From contig QXEO01001034.1 in NCBI GenBank assembly GCA_007115705.1, positions 1,364,001-1,428,000 on the forward strand: a stretch of 64,000 nt of DNA. The letters are read 5' to 3'. Shown piece by piece: positions 21,429 to 32,601 of the stretch. How positions within the stretch are numbered: position 1 is the stretch's first letter; each line of letters starts with the position of its first letter. The notes under the pieces are model-generated. The model was not told where the DNA came from, ran no database searches, and saw nothing but the letters and a program-made list of their open reading frames with translations. Source of the stretch: Dactylis glomerata (lineage: Eukaryota > Streptophyta > Magnoliopsida > Poales > Poaceae). Both the position numbers and the translations under genes were made by a program.

Positions 21429-24400
21429 TTACACTACCAAGGACGAGTCTCGCAAAGCCTTCTTACTTTTGTACCTCATAGCAAAGAATACAAAGATAAA
21501 AATATTCAATAAACTCAGACCAGCCATCATCAGGTAGAACCTATCCAAATGACCTTCGTTCAAGTTATCAGGTATCCACCCTGGGCTGCCTCCTCTTGCT
21601 GTGAATACAGGCACAAGAGAGAGGATAAATGAACTAAGGTAATTTCCAGCCGAGATGTTGACAACTGAGAATGCCAGACATAAGCTTCTCATGGCATCTG
21701 GAGATTCATCATAGAAAAATTCAGTTAACCCAATGTTGGAGAACACCTCGGCGACTCCTTGTAGGAAGTACTGGGGTCCTTGCCACAGGATACTCATTGG
21801 AACAGCCACTTTGCGGTGCACCAAACCTTCTGATTGTGCAATCTGTAATCGATTACTCTCCACCAATGCTGCTGACACCATGGATGACATGGAGAAAAAT
21901 AAACCAATCCCTATTCGCTGCGGTGCTGTAATGCCATTTTCTCGGCCAGTGAATTTTCTAAATACTGGAACAAGGACTCTCTCATAAACTGGAACTAGTA
22001 CAATCACAGAAATTGTATCTATAGATTGGAAGGATGCAGCAGGTATTTCAAAAGACCCGATGTGTCTCTCCATTGCTATCCCTTGCTCTACAAATGTTGT
22101 AAACATGTGTGCCTGAACTGCAGCAAACAATACCATTGCGGACCAAATTGGGAACATTCTTATGAGTATCTTCAATTCCTCCACCTGAGTGACAGTACAA
22201 ATCTTCCATGTATTAAGTAGGCCAGGAGATTCACGGTCAGATGGTGTCACAATTGCAGCTTTATCGAAAAACCTGAACAAAAGAAAGATTAGTACCTTGC
22301 TAAATATAAAGACTCTAATACAAGGGGAAATGATTTCTTCTGTGCAATTTCGGCACATCCATTTAAAAAATTTGCTATACGTGAATAAACTAAACAGCTA
22401 TATGTGAATGGAAGTTAAAAAAATACATAGACTAATAAGATTTGAAATCTCGATGTAGGTTATTACTTAAGTCCAGTTGTATGCTCCAATTTCCGGCTGC
22501 CTTCGATAGCCGAACCTTGCCCCAGAAACTCATGAAGTGTCGAGGAATCATGTGGCAAAACTTTATCAAAGTTACGTGTAGCTGCAACAACTACTTGGCA
22601 CATTCTTGCAAGAGGGCTTCCTCCAGGTTTTTGAAATCTATATGCAATGGAGCCCAAGAAAAATATAACTGTGCCTAAAGTCACAAATATTGTAGAAATG
22701 GTAAAACCCCAGATCCAACCTTCATGTTCTTGAACCCACACAATAACAGTCCCCGCGATCAATGAACCAGCATTGATTGCGAAATAGTGCCAATTGAAGA
22801 AAGAGCTCTTTTTGGTTTTCTCCACTTCATTGGTGTCATCAAATTGATCAGCTCCAAAGGATGTAATGCAAGGAATCTGTGCACCATACCCAAAACCAAC
22901 CATGTACAACCCAATGAAGAATATGGTGGTGTACTGAGAAGAGACTGGCTCTGCCCAAATAGTCCAGGCGTGAAGACCAGTTGAGATTAAGGGAAGCGCT
23001 GCTGACAGAAGCAACATCATCATTCCCTAAATTGACAAAATGAGAAAAATGTAAATGAACATGTTAAGATGGCTATGTTTCTTTAGATGTTACAGCTTTT
23101 ACATTTTTGTTTTAATACAAATTGAAGCATATTTAGATGCTTGTTTTAGAGAGATTTTTTTTGTTGAATGCACATCTCATATTATAACAATGCATATGTT
23201 CATCTGCAGACTTAACACCAGAAACCAGTGGCATATGTTTTTTATCGAACACGCACCAGACAGTGTATCATCTTGTATTAAGAAGAAAGTGCAAATGACT
23301 AATAATTGTAAGGATTTGGAATGTGAGCAATACACAGCCAGCTACGAGGCCAAGAAAGAAAAACACCACTAGTGGCATTTGTATCGTTTATCCAGCAGAA
23401 TATCATGATATCATGTAACATAAATAAAGTTTCTACTCTTGCAGTGTAGATAGGATCTCCTTTCTAAATGATAACTTTAAATAAATAATCTACTCTTGCA
23501 GTGTAGATAGGATCTCCTTTCTAAATGATAACTTCACAAAAAGGGAACAATACTCTCTGTGATTACTTAAATCATAAAAGGGCATGAGTGGTTTGTAGCT
23601 CTTACAATAATAAATATCGTGCATGAGATCAAAGCTGTCCGGTACTTCCCCAGATATGTATCAGCAACAAAGGCTCCAGCCAGAGGCGCGAAATAGCTAG
23701 TACCTTTCCAGGTTCCAACATCTCTTGCAGCAGCCACATTAGTTTCATGCAGGACTTCTGTGAGATAACTGACTAGGTTTTTCCCAAGTGAAGAATATGC
23801 CAGATAACAGCAGAATGAACAAACTGCAACAAAATAGTTTGCTTTCAGTTGGATCGTGCAATACTGAATACAGAAAGGGACCATACAATTCTAGTGTAAA
23901 ATTCAAAGCGAATGTTGTTCAGTATCTGAAGAGGTGAAATATGTTCACAGACACTGTCGAAACTGGGGATGTATATGTTCAAGTATGTATTTTCAAGAAA
24001 TGCTTACAAGTATTTTGTATGGTCTTCCATTAGAAGGTTGATTGTAGATGAGTATTTTTTGCGGGTGTTATATATGAGTATTGTCCAAAACTAACCTATG
24101 GTTAAGGAGGAGGCCTTCCAACTCCCTGTATGTTTTCTTGAAGCAGGATGCCCACTGATGCAAACAGATCCATCACCTGTATGTTCTGCTGTATTCTACA
24201 TTCCATAGTAAATAAAAGTAACTTTAATTATGTCTCGCCCATCTAACTTTGCAAAGATGTGTCAATATTAGAATGTACTTTGAAATAATATTATGGAAAT
24301 AGATAGGCAAATTATTATGAACGGAGGGAATACTGGTAATAAATAAATACGATTATCTTCCAACGGGAATCACTGAACTAGTATTCTCAGCAACTGTACA

Positions 24401-25005
24401 TTTAACACATCAAACGACTTCATTTGATGTTCCTTTACTACTACAGCCATAGCTGAAGAACCAATACACGTTTGAACTATGGATGCATGCAACTACAAAT
24501 ATTACAATGTTATGTTTACACCTAGTAATCTGAAATATCTCAGTGACAAATACCATGATTGCAAGAACAAAGTTTATCTTTCACGGATAAGTTGATCGAA
24601 AGTTCGAAGCAGTCGGTTATCCAAACAGGAAATCGGGCCTGAACAACAATTGTTTCAGTCAAGCATGTTAACCCATTCCACTCCATTTGTTTCAATCAAA
24701 CCACAACTGTACCAGTCAAATTAACCATCAGATCTCTGAAGCAAGACAACGTCAGCAATTTTTCACAGTAACAAGCAAATCCAGTTTCTGACTAACAGGT
24801 GAGCCCCAGTACTGATAGATCTGAGATACTTGTTGTCTCTTTCTTTTTCACTATCAAACAAATTACACAGCCAAAAGGGGAATGTAGAAACCCTCGGAAC
24901 TGATGAATGTTGATGGAATAAACAAAAGAAAGACCAAACCTCCGGCTGCGTCGCGCGCAGTAGCAGGATCTGCTGCTCCTCCTCGTCCTCCACCAAGGAC
25001 CCCAT
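21429..25005 (-). CDS. NPF (NRT1/PTR family) transporter, gene B, 595 aa, without ExxER motif
   Basis: Five exons join with GT-AG borders and matching phases: 25005-24940, 24195-24096, 23823-23606, 23026-22467 and 22272-21429 (1788 nt with stop). Exon 1 encodes MGSLVEDEEEQQILLL plus RATQPE. Exon 4 has FGADQFDDTNEVEKTKKSSFFNW and exon 5 has FFDKAAIVTPSD, TVTQVEELKILIRMFP, FYDESPDAMRS and NLNEGHLDRFY. The C-terminus is KSKKALRDSSLVV. In helix 1 the family motif ExxER is replaced: gene A has E55, E58, R59 where gene B has S58, C61, Y62 (context VCSFCCYLAYSSLGKNLV). ExxER couples proton binding in POT/NPF carriers, so activity may be altered or uncoupled. The rest of the fold is intact with no stops, which argues for selection. 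Tandem paralogue of gene A on the same strand; subfamily not assigned. Confidence 0.92.
23432..23534 (+). repeat. Two-copy tandem duplication in intron 3 of gene B
   Basis: A unit beginning tctactcttgcagtgtagat and ending aatgataactt occurs at 23432-23477 and again at 23489-23534, period 57 and identical by eye. It is intronic and absent from gene A. Confidence 0.85.
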
Positions 25006-25390
25006 GAATGCAGCTTTGGAAGTTCCAAAGGCTTGCTGTTCCGTTCAACCAAAACTTCAGAGGCTGCTAGTACTAATCCAAGCAACATGGAGACGAAGCA
25101 ACATGTTTGACTCTGCTGCTGCTGCCGCCTCTTCCTACTGTCCTTGGGGATACAGAATACTAGTTCTTTTTTCTACAACAGAATACAGAACCCTGTACAA
25201 TTTTATTTTATCTTGAGACGCAGAACCCTGTACAGTTGACTCGTCGCCACCGTTACTAGTGATGATACTGTAATCCCTCGAAAGTAGTGTAGTCCTCCTT
25301 ATTAGAAGCGCAACCCATGTGTTCTTAGCTATTTTTTATTTACTTCAGAAACACCGTCGGTTGTGAGACAAAGAACCTATGCTAGATTGA
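25006..25390 (-). promoter_or_regulatory. Upstream region of NPF gene B
   Basis: Homologous to 20078-20440 upstream of gene A. Similarity fades at about 25390, which marks the approximate outer limit of the tandem duplication. Confidence 0.55.
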
Positions 25391-26836
25391 AGAGGCGAGA
25401 GAACGAACTGACGAGGAAGAATGGGAAAAAATGAGTTGTTGGATTCTTTTTCAATTGCTTTATTACTCAACAGTTTTAACCACTATACCCGACATCCACA
25501 AAGATCCAACAAAATCAGTACAAGTAATCATGGGACACCGTAAAAGACTAAGGTGGTGAAGAACCAATCCAAAGATCACGCTATCAACCACGTTAGATAA
25601 CGTAATGTCCTTCAACCGTGTAGATACATCTATAAAAGATCATGATTCTTCACGCGTAGTAGAGACGATCATAAACGGAGCAAAGTTGTGCGTCGGTAGG
25701 TAACCTACATGGGAGAAGAATTTTTATCATTAAATGTCTTGTCATTTCTACATAGTCATAGCAACCAAATAACAACAAGACCTCTCACCTAGATAAGTTA
25801 TTTATACCTATGATCCACTCCATTCAAACAGTTACCAAAAAAATTAGCAATTCTAAGTGGTGGGTATAACGTTGAACCTACTTACATGACCGAACATATA
25901 GATCTCGCATATTTGCAGGAAAAATAAGTGTTTAATAGTCTCGTCCTCTACTCTCTTGCCAATTATATTTTACATAGTTATCTTTTGTGAGCTTTTTGTC
26001 TTGAACAGTATCTTCAAATTATTTTATAATTGTCAACTAGCGTGTCTAACTGGATTAATGCTTTATTCATAGAGTTCACAGAGAATTTACCACTGTCATA
26101 TAAAATTTATCAGTTCCTTGTGTCGGGTGAACTAAGGCCATACCTACCTTGCAGCAAAGCATTCCATGATGTCAGACTAGGAAATTAAATCTCTTATGAA
26201 CGTTACGTTTGGTGGGAAGGACTCCAACACCTTAGCGATTATATCACTCTTGTGACGAACAATACATTGTATGAAGTTAGATATTGTTCTGAAATTGTAG
26301 CTTGACCCAGGCACTAGTCCTTCTAGAACCTAATTACCGATCCATCATAAGTTATGAACCAACAATATAGAAAGGAGTATTTCTTTGTTCCTATTAGGCC
26401 ATTATGTGTCGTCGGATTCAGTCGGGGCACAAGCGTTTCTGGGTCCATTCCGGGTGTAATCCGTTGTATCCAAAGTCTGTCCCCATGCTTTTGTAATAAA
26501 TAAAGTTAGGTTTGTTCAAAAATGTTTGTGCAATCCCCCTTTGTTTGTTATTTTTCCCTTTGCCTCTCTAACCTTGCCTCGGGTCGACAAGCTACCATCG
26601 ATGCCTAGCCGCAGGCAGGGGACTGTCAAACCAAAGTGTGCGCTGGACCTACGCCGGGCACGAGACGCGCGCCAACGCAAAGTGTGCGCCGGACCTGCAT
26701 CGGACACAATACGCTAGGGCACGTGCTCATGGATAACCATCGATGATGCCTTGTCGCCGGGGGGGGGGGGGGGGATACGGAAATGGATGTTGTGTGGTCT
26801 TTGTATGCAGACTACCTCGAAGATGCAGAGCGGAAC
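25391..26836. other. Unassigned intergenic stretch
   Basis: AT-rich sequence with no frame of recognisable family. Around 26480-26515, overlapping AATAAA signals look like a plus-strand polyadenylation region. From about 26590 to 26720 it becomes GC-rich with two copies of caaagtgtgcgc. It may be old transposon remnant, possibly part of host X. Confidence 0.4.
26759..26774 (+). repeat. Run of 16 G
   Basis: Sixteen consecutive G residues after ttgtcgcc. Runs this long are rare and are also typical places for assembly or sequencing error. Confidence 0.9.
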
Positions 26837-29028
26837 TGAAAGGACATGGGGTGAATAGGTGATTTAAATTTTTTACGAGTGGCTTGACAAATACGGAATA
26901 AAACTAACGTGTAATTTGCCAAGCATACAAAACCTAAATAAACTAGGTTCACCTATGTGCACCAACAACTTATGCTAAACAAGATAAGCAACTATGTGAT
27001 AAAAAGATATATAACTTTAAGCACAAAGGCTATCACAGATTAAATTGCATAAGTAAAGGAGCTCGGGTATAGAAATAACCGAGAAACACGGAGACAATGA
27101 TGTATCCCGAAGTTCACACCCTTGCGGGTGCTAATCTCCGTTGGAGCGGTGTGGAGGCACAAGGCTCCCCAAACGCCACGGAGGCTCACTGTAATCTCAT
27201 CGAGCCCTTTCACCAAGATGGAAGACCCGATCACTATAGGACCCTTGAGGGCGATCATCGGACCTGTACAAAGCTTGGGGCAATCTCCACAACTTAATTG
27301 GAGGCTCCCAAGAAATCCACTGAGATTGGGGCACACTCCACAACTTAATTGGAGGCTCCCAATAATAGCCAATGAGGCACCATCAAAGCCACTGAGCCAT
27401 CTAGGGTTCCAAGAACCCAAGAGGAAATAAGCTTCTTACTTTCACCACTGAATCTCTGAGGTGAACTCAAACCGATGCAATGGCAACAACACAAGTGCTC
27501 AAGTCCTTCTCACTCAAATCCAACCAAAGAAACTAATGCTATGGAGAGATATGAGAGGAAGAACAAAGGAGGAGAACACCAAATTTCTCCAAGATCTAGG
27601 TCCAATGGATTCCCTCACAAAGAGGAAAGATTGATTGGTAGAAAAGTAGATCTAGATCTTCTCTCTCTTTTCCCTCAAGAATATGCAAGAATTATGGAAG
27701 TGATAGGGAGATAGCAAGCTCAAGGAAGATCAACAATGGAGGGAAAACACAAGCGCTAAAAGGTTAGGGGACATTGGAGAAGAAGCCCCCTTAAATAGGT
27801 CCCCCGAAATCCAACCGTTGCAGCCAAAATACGTCCAGGGGCGGAACTTTTGGTGGTAGCACCGGTAGTACTGCCAACCAGTACTACTAGGGTGATACCG
27901 GTCGAGTTCCACTTAAAAAACACCTAAAAATAGAGGCTCCACGACCATTTCCGGTAGTAACTCCGGTACTAGCCCGATACTACCGGACCTATAAAAACTA
28001 CAGATAGCCCAATACGAAAACTTTAAGAACTTTTGCATCCAGAATCCATTTTCGATGAACTTGGGATCGTTGGAATCACAATGAAGAGCTCTACAAATTC
28101 ATGCAGAGAAACATCATAGTTCATCCATGGAAGGTAAATCCAAAGGATTAAAGGTTTGACCTATCTATATAGATAAACCGGTAAAACCTCCAACACCAAA
28201 AACTCAATCAGATTTTCATCAAACATCCGTTTTTGATGAGCTAGAGCTTGTCATGGAAATAACCACAATATCTAAATAGCACTTGGATAAAACCCAAATA
28301 AGAAACAAGAAATATATGCCAAGTATGCAAAGGTTTGAGTTCTCTCCGAACGATATGATTAAGTTACTCACTCGAGAGCCCCTCTTGATAGTACGTCTAC
28401 CAATCCTATAACCCGATCTTCAAACTAACACAAGAGACCGGTAGAAGAGAGAACCTATCAATAAGAAACCTTTGCCTTGTGAATTCCACTTGAGCTAGAT
28501 AATGACGATGTTGATCTTCTCAAGTTAGACCACCTTTCTTGATTCCGCTTGCTCGATGAAGTCTTGCGGATTGCTCCCCGGCCCATACTCCACTATGGAA
28601 GAGACTATAGTAGAAATATCTTCATATGACCATTATCACCAAATGGACACCAAGCTTCAAGCATATGATATCTTCTAGATGCCTATCTTGAAGTTGTGCT
28701 TCGACTTGATCAATTATGGAATCAATTCTTCTTTTTCTATAATGATGGTGTCTTGAAGATACACATGAGATCTCACTCAATCTTATTCTTCAAGACACAC
28801 TCAATATAGGCTCATCTCCGTTATGACCAATCTTCGGATCACTCCTTGAATAACACTTTGGTAATCACATAATCTTTTTTGTTTCTATCTTCATACAACC
28901 TTGAAACCAACAAATGGTTCAAGCATTATCTACGGACAAGTCCTACAAATATAATTTAATGCAACTATTAGTCCATAGGAATTATCATTAATTAACAAAA
29001 CCACACATGGGGGCTCCATGCTCTTTCA
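26837..29028. mobile_element. Solo LTR (2192 bp) of an unidentified LTR retrotransposon
   Basis: The segment starts TGAAAGGACATGG and ends CCATGCTCTTTCA, giving a 13-base imperfect terminal inverted repeat with TG...CA ends. It is flanked by an exact 5-bp duplication ggaac (26832-26836 and 29029-29033). No primer site, polypurine tract or protein was found inside. A 28-base motif with the core tccacaacttaattggaggc occurs twice at 27278-27360. TG...CA ends with a 5-bp duplication fit an LTR left after recombination; a short non-coding retroelement is the alternative. Confidence 0.8.
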
Positions 29029-29537
29029 GGAACATTCGCGGATAAGTCGAACGGCCATAGAGCTAAAGTAAAGCAAGGATGTTGAGCCTGGAAATGGAAG
29101 CTAACTTTGATTTTTCAAAGTTTGTGGATTTTGTTCGAAGTCATAGGCTTACTTCCCAGGGGGAGAACTTGTCCTTTGTTAAAGTTGGGGTGTGAGATAG
29201 GAACTCAGAGGAGATCTGACGCTCGCCCGAGCGCCCGGGTCCGTCCTAGGGGCTGCTCGCGTGAGGAACACCTCCCGAGGGAAATAGCGGCCAGGCGCAG
29301 TCTTCCATCCCCATGGTCCTGAGTCCCCCAAGCACACAAGGAAAAAAGAACGTCAAAGGAAAAGGCCAATCGACCTGGGAAGCAAAAGCGGCAATCCAAA
29401 GATAATCATTAGCGGTAGTATAAAGTTTAGGCCCTACTTAAAGATACTATAGATAACTGTTCATGGCACCTGGTGCCCGAATGGATGCAAGAAATTAAAA
29501 GGAAGCCTATGGCATCGGGGGCTGGGGAGTTGGGCAC
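29029..29537 (-). other. Remnant of host X, 3' part
   Basis: This joins host X across element B: the frame ending at 44942 on the minus strand (IVERAK) continues through the ggcac duplication into CPTPQPPMP and a TAG at 29509-29507. Beyond it to 29029 no family was recognised. Confidence 0.45.
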
Positions 29538-30257
29538 TGCTTGATGCCTGGTAAATGACCGGCCCGTTGGAAACCCCAAGAGGAAGGTGTGATGAATATA
29601 GCAGCAAGATTTTCCCGCAGTTAAGAAACCAAGGTATGTCGATCAGGAGAGGAGCAAACAAACGACTGAATGTGATGCTTGCTAGCTGCGACAGCTCAGG
29701 ACAATTTATAGGGCGCCTCGTCCAAGCTTTGCTTTGCTAGCTGCAACGCGGAACCTACACACAACACAACCAAATACTTTGTTCCCAACTTACAATGAGG
29801 TTGTCAATCTCACCGGTCTGCTTGAAACAAAGGGTATGAGCGTATCGAGTGGAAAGTGATAATAGTATGCGAGTAAAGTAAACAATGCGAGTAAAGTAAA
29901 CAGGTGATAGCAATATAAAGGAAATAGGACCGGGGTCCACAGTTCACTAGTGGTGTCTCTCCATAAGATAAAATAACACATGCTGGGTAAACAAATTACA
30001 GTTGGGCAATTGATAGAATAAAGACAACGTGCATACGATGAGAGGATCACTATGAGATTTACTCTGGGCATTACAACAAGATACATAGACCGTCATCCAA
30101 CTGCATCTATGACTAATAATCCACTTGTGGCGAATAAATCCGAGAACTCCACAAGTATTAAGTTGCGAACAACAGATAATTGCATTAAGCAAAGTGTGTA
30201 ATGTAAACAAAGCATATGCCCTTGAGCATATGAATGTTGTTTTCCCCCTAGTAGCAA
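29538..30257 (-). repeat. Element B 3' LTR, fragment distal to its internal part
   Basis: Aligns with 43308-44027 of the other LTR until ctagtagcaa, where similarity stops abruptly. Visible differences include ctggcccg versus ccggcccg and caaataactgaagg versus caaacgactgaatg. Confidence 0.88.
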
Positions 30258-30282
30258 TATGATTCAAATTATTTGCGAGATG

Positions 30283-30365
30283 CCCTGACTTAAAGATACT
30301 ATAGATAATTTTTCATGGCACCTGGTGCCCACGCAATATGAATTATATTGTACAAAACAAAGCAG
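30283..30365 (+). repeat. Patchwork junction copied from nearby sequences
   Basis: 30283-30330 repeats, with a few changes, 29433-29478 from the left flank of element B (shared core cttaaagatactatagataa and catggcacctggtgccc). 30336-30358 is the inverse of 31950-31972 (caatatgaattatattgtac). agatgccctgact occurs at 30279 and again at 30364. Such mosaics resemble templated filler at a repaired double-strand break. Confidence 0.6.
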
Positions 30366-30858
30366 ATGCCCTGACTGCCCACGCCAAGAGCCTCTGAAGC
30401 GGTCGATCTGTAAGACGAACGACAACGGCAACCGTGGACGTGAGTTCCTTGCATGCGAGAGCTTGCCATATAGAGAGGGGGATAAGGTTAGATCTCGCTC
30501 CAATTGCTCTGTTTTCTCTCGATTTTCTTGTTATTCCCTCGAATTTGGGATTTAGGGTTCACGTTGTTGTTTTCAGATCCTGAAGAAATGCAGGTATTTC
30601 GAGTGGATCGATGTGTACGTTCAGAGGCTTAAATTGCAGGAATCAATTGGCGGTATTCGGGAGCGCAATTTGGGTGGGGGGGTACTTGCTGTAGAGAATG
30701 CGGTGGAGAGAGGGGCCGTCCCGATTATGCCTAATGCTCCCAATGCAGAACTGGTGGAAGTGAAGGGAGAACTGAAGAAAATGAACAAGCAGTTAAAGCA
30801 GCTGATCGAGTTGAAGAAGCAAGCTAATCTGATGGCTGGTTGTTTTTTTGTTGTATAA
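30325..30858 (+). pseudogene. GRF-type zinc-finger gene, 5'-truncated
   Basis: Two exons (to 30486, then 30577-30858) join in phase around an 90-base GT-AG intron. They encode CPDCPRQEPLKR, NGNRGREFLACES and, after the intron, ILKKCRYFEWIDVYVQRL, which is a GRF zinc finger (Cys residues plus the GRxF and F-x-W-x-D pattern). A Lys/Leu-rich coiled coil follows (VKGELKKMNKQLKQLIELKKQANL), then a short hydrophobic end and stop. No start codon precedes the finger: the 5' end runs into the patchwork junction. Similar small GRF proteins with a C-terminal coiled coil are common in grasses; function unknown. Confidence 0.7.
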
Positions 30859-31006
30859 TTGCGATCGGATTCTTATCATTGCTCGTCAAGCGCTAGAAGT
30901 TGTTACAAGGGATTCCTTGTTACAAATCCATTATTCAGTTACATGTACTTGTAGTTGTTTTCAAAGTTAGTGTGTGCATTCACCGAAATTACCAAAAAAA
31001 AAAAGT

Positions 31007-31540
31007 GTTAGGGAATATAGGAATGCTAAAGATAGTTGATAATTGTTAGAGGGGTGAGAAATAATGCATTCACCGAAATCCCACAAATATGTATGTCTCA
31101 TGTTTCTACCAAAATTATACCATTTTTGGGCCGTTTCAAATTGCCAAAACTATATTCCCTAAAAGAAAAGGAATGCTAAAGATAGTTAAAAATTGTTAGA
31201 GGGGTGATAAATAATTCATTCACCGAAATGCCCCAAATATGCCAAACATGTATGTCTCATGTTTCTACCAAAATTATACCACTTTTGGGCCATTTCAAAT
31301 TACCAAAACTAAATTCCCTAAAAGAAAAGGAATGCTAAAGATAGTTGATAATTGTTAGAGGGATGATAAATAATTCATTCACCGAAATGCCCCAAATATG
31401 CCAAACATGTATGTCTCATGTTTCTACCAAAATTATACCACTTTTGGGCCATTTCAAATTACCAAAACTAAATTCCCTAAAAGAAAAGGAATGCTAAAGA
31501 TAGTTGATAATTGTTAGAGGGGTGATAAATATGTATGTCT
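31007..31540 (+). repeat. About 160-bp tandem repeat array
   Basis: The motif ggaatgctaaagatagtt recurs near 31020, 31171, 31329 and 31488. Each unit also has caccgaaatgcccca, catgtatgtctcatgtttc and caaaattataccac. Units two and three are nearly identical. The same array in inverse orientation starts at 63636 and runs to the window edge. Confidence 0.9.
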
Positions 31541-31635
31541 CTTGTTTACCACTTTTTAGTTTAACATTTTTAAATCATGGAAAATAATGCATAAATAGAG
31601 GGAATATAGTTACGTAGCAAAATAATCCATAAATG

Positions 31636-31787
31636 CACACGAATCGACTCCACCAACCGTTGATCCACCGACAGAGAGAGAGAGGGGTGGCCACAAAGAG
31701 AGAGAGAGGGGTGGCCACGAAGAGACGGATAGGGGTACACTACCCGTTAGATCAGTGGATCAACGGTTGGTGGAGTCGATCCGTGTG
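31636..31787. repeat. Long hairpin (MITE-like)
   Basis: Arms of about 30 bases built on tcgactccaccaaccgttga and its complement, closed by cacac/gtgtg, enclose GAGAGAGAG and two gggtggccac repeats. The inverse copy is at about 63370-63520. It may be a short inverted-repeat transposon shared by both block copies. Confidence 0.75.
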
Positions 31788-32601
31788 ACAACTGCTCAAC
31801 CAATCAGGATAAATTTGGGTTTCTGTGAGCATTTGTGACAGTACTTGAGGGCAAAACTGAGTAGTACTAAAAAACCAAGGGCACGTAAATAGTAAATAGA
31901 CTAAGGGATTCAAACAAAATAATTACAAAATGAAAAATGCGTGTTTTGTACAATATAATTCATATTGGGCTACATCAAATTATTTGCAATTCAAATATAC
32001 ATGAGTGTGACAATTATGGCCTCATTTAGACAAACTATGTTTTGGGGAAGATGTTTTGCAAAGGGGTTTGAGTGGAAAACCATGCATCTTCATAGCTACT
32101 AGTGATTATGAGAAGTGGCAATTTGTGGTAAAACATGATTTATCTATGTTTGTTAAGGTGGCAGGTTGCGTAGGAAGATTCCATGAGTAGGTGCCACTAT
32201 GTTTTTATTTTTTTGGATTTTTTTGCGCATGAAATGACTCAATTAGCTATGTTATTCTCATTTGTTGACTCTCTGTTGACCAGCTACTTGAGGGTAGAAC
32301 TGAGTATATTGCACTTGCCAGTCTAAGTACTCGAGGGGAAAACTGAGTACATATAAAATTTCTGAATAAGGCCCGAGGGTAGAACTGAGTACACCAAACG
32401 TCGAAGGGTTAGCCTCGTGTCGCGGTGCACGCTGCAGCCGTGCATAGCGGACGTGTGTTGCGGTACACCAAACGCCACCTTCGTCTTTATAGAGCCCCTC
32501 TCTCTCTCGACGCTTGCCCACTATCTCATTCTCACTGCAACCGCCTCTCCTATCCCATCATCTTCTCCACTTCGCGTCGAAAAACCCCCTAAGAAAAAAT
32601 C

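Noticed and set aside
31007..31540. Regular repeats considered as a CRISPR array
   Set aside because: Plant DNA; units are contiguous 160-bp tandem repeats without unique spacers.
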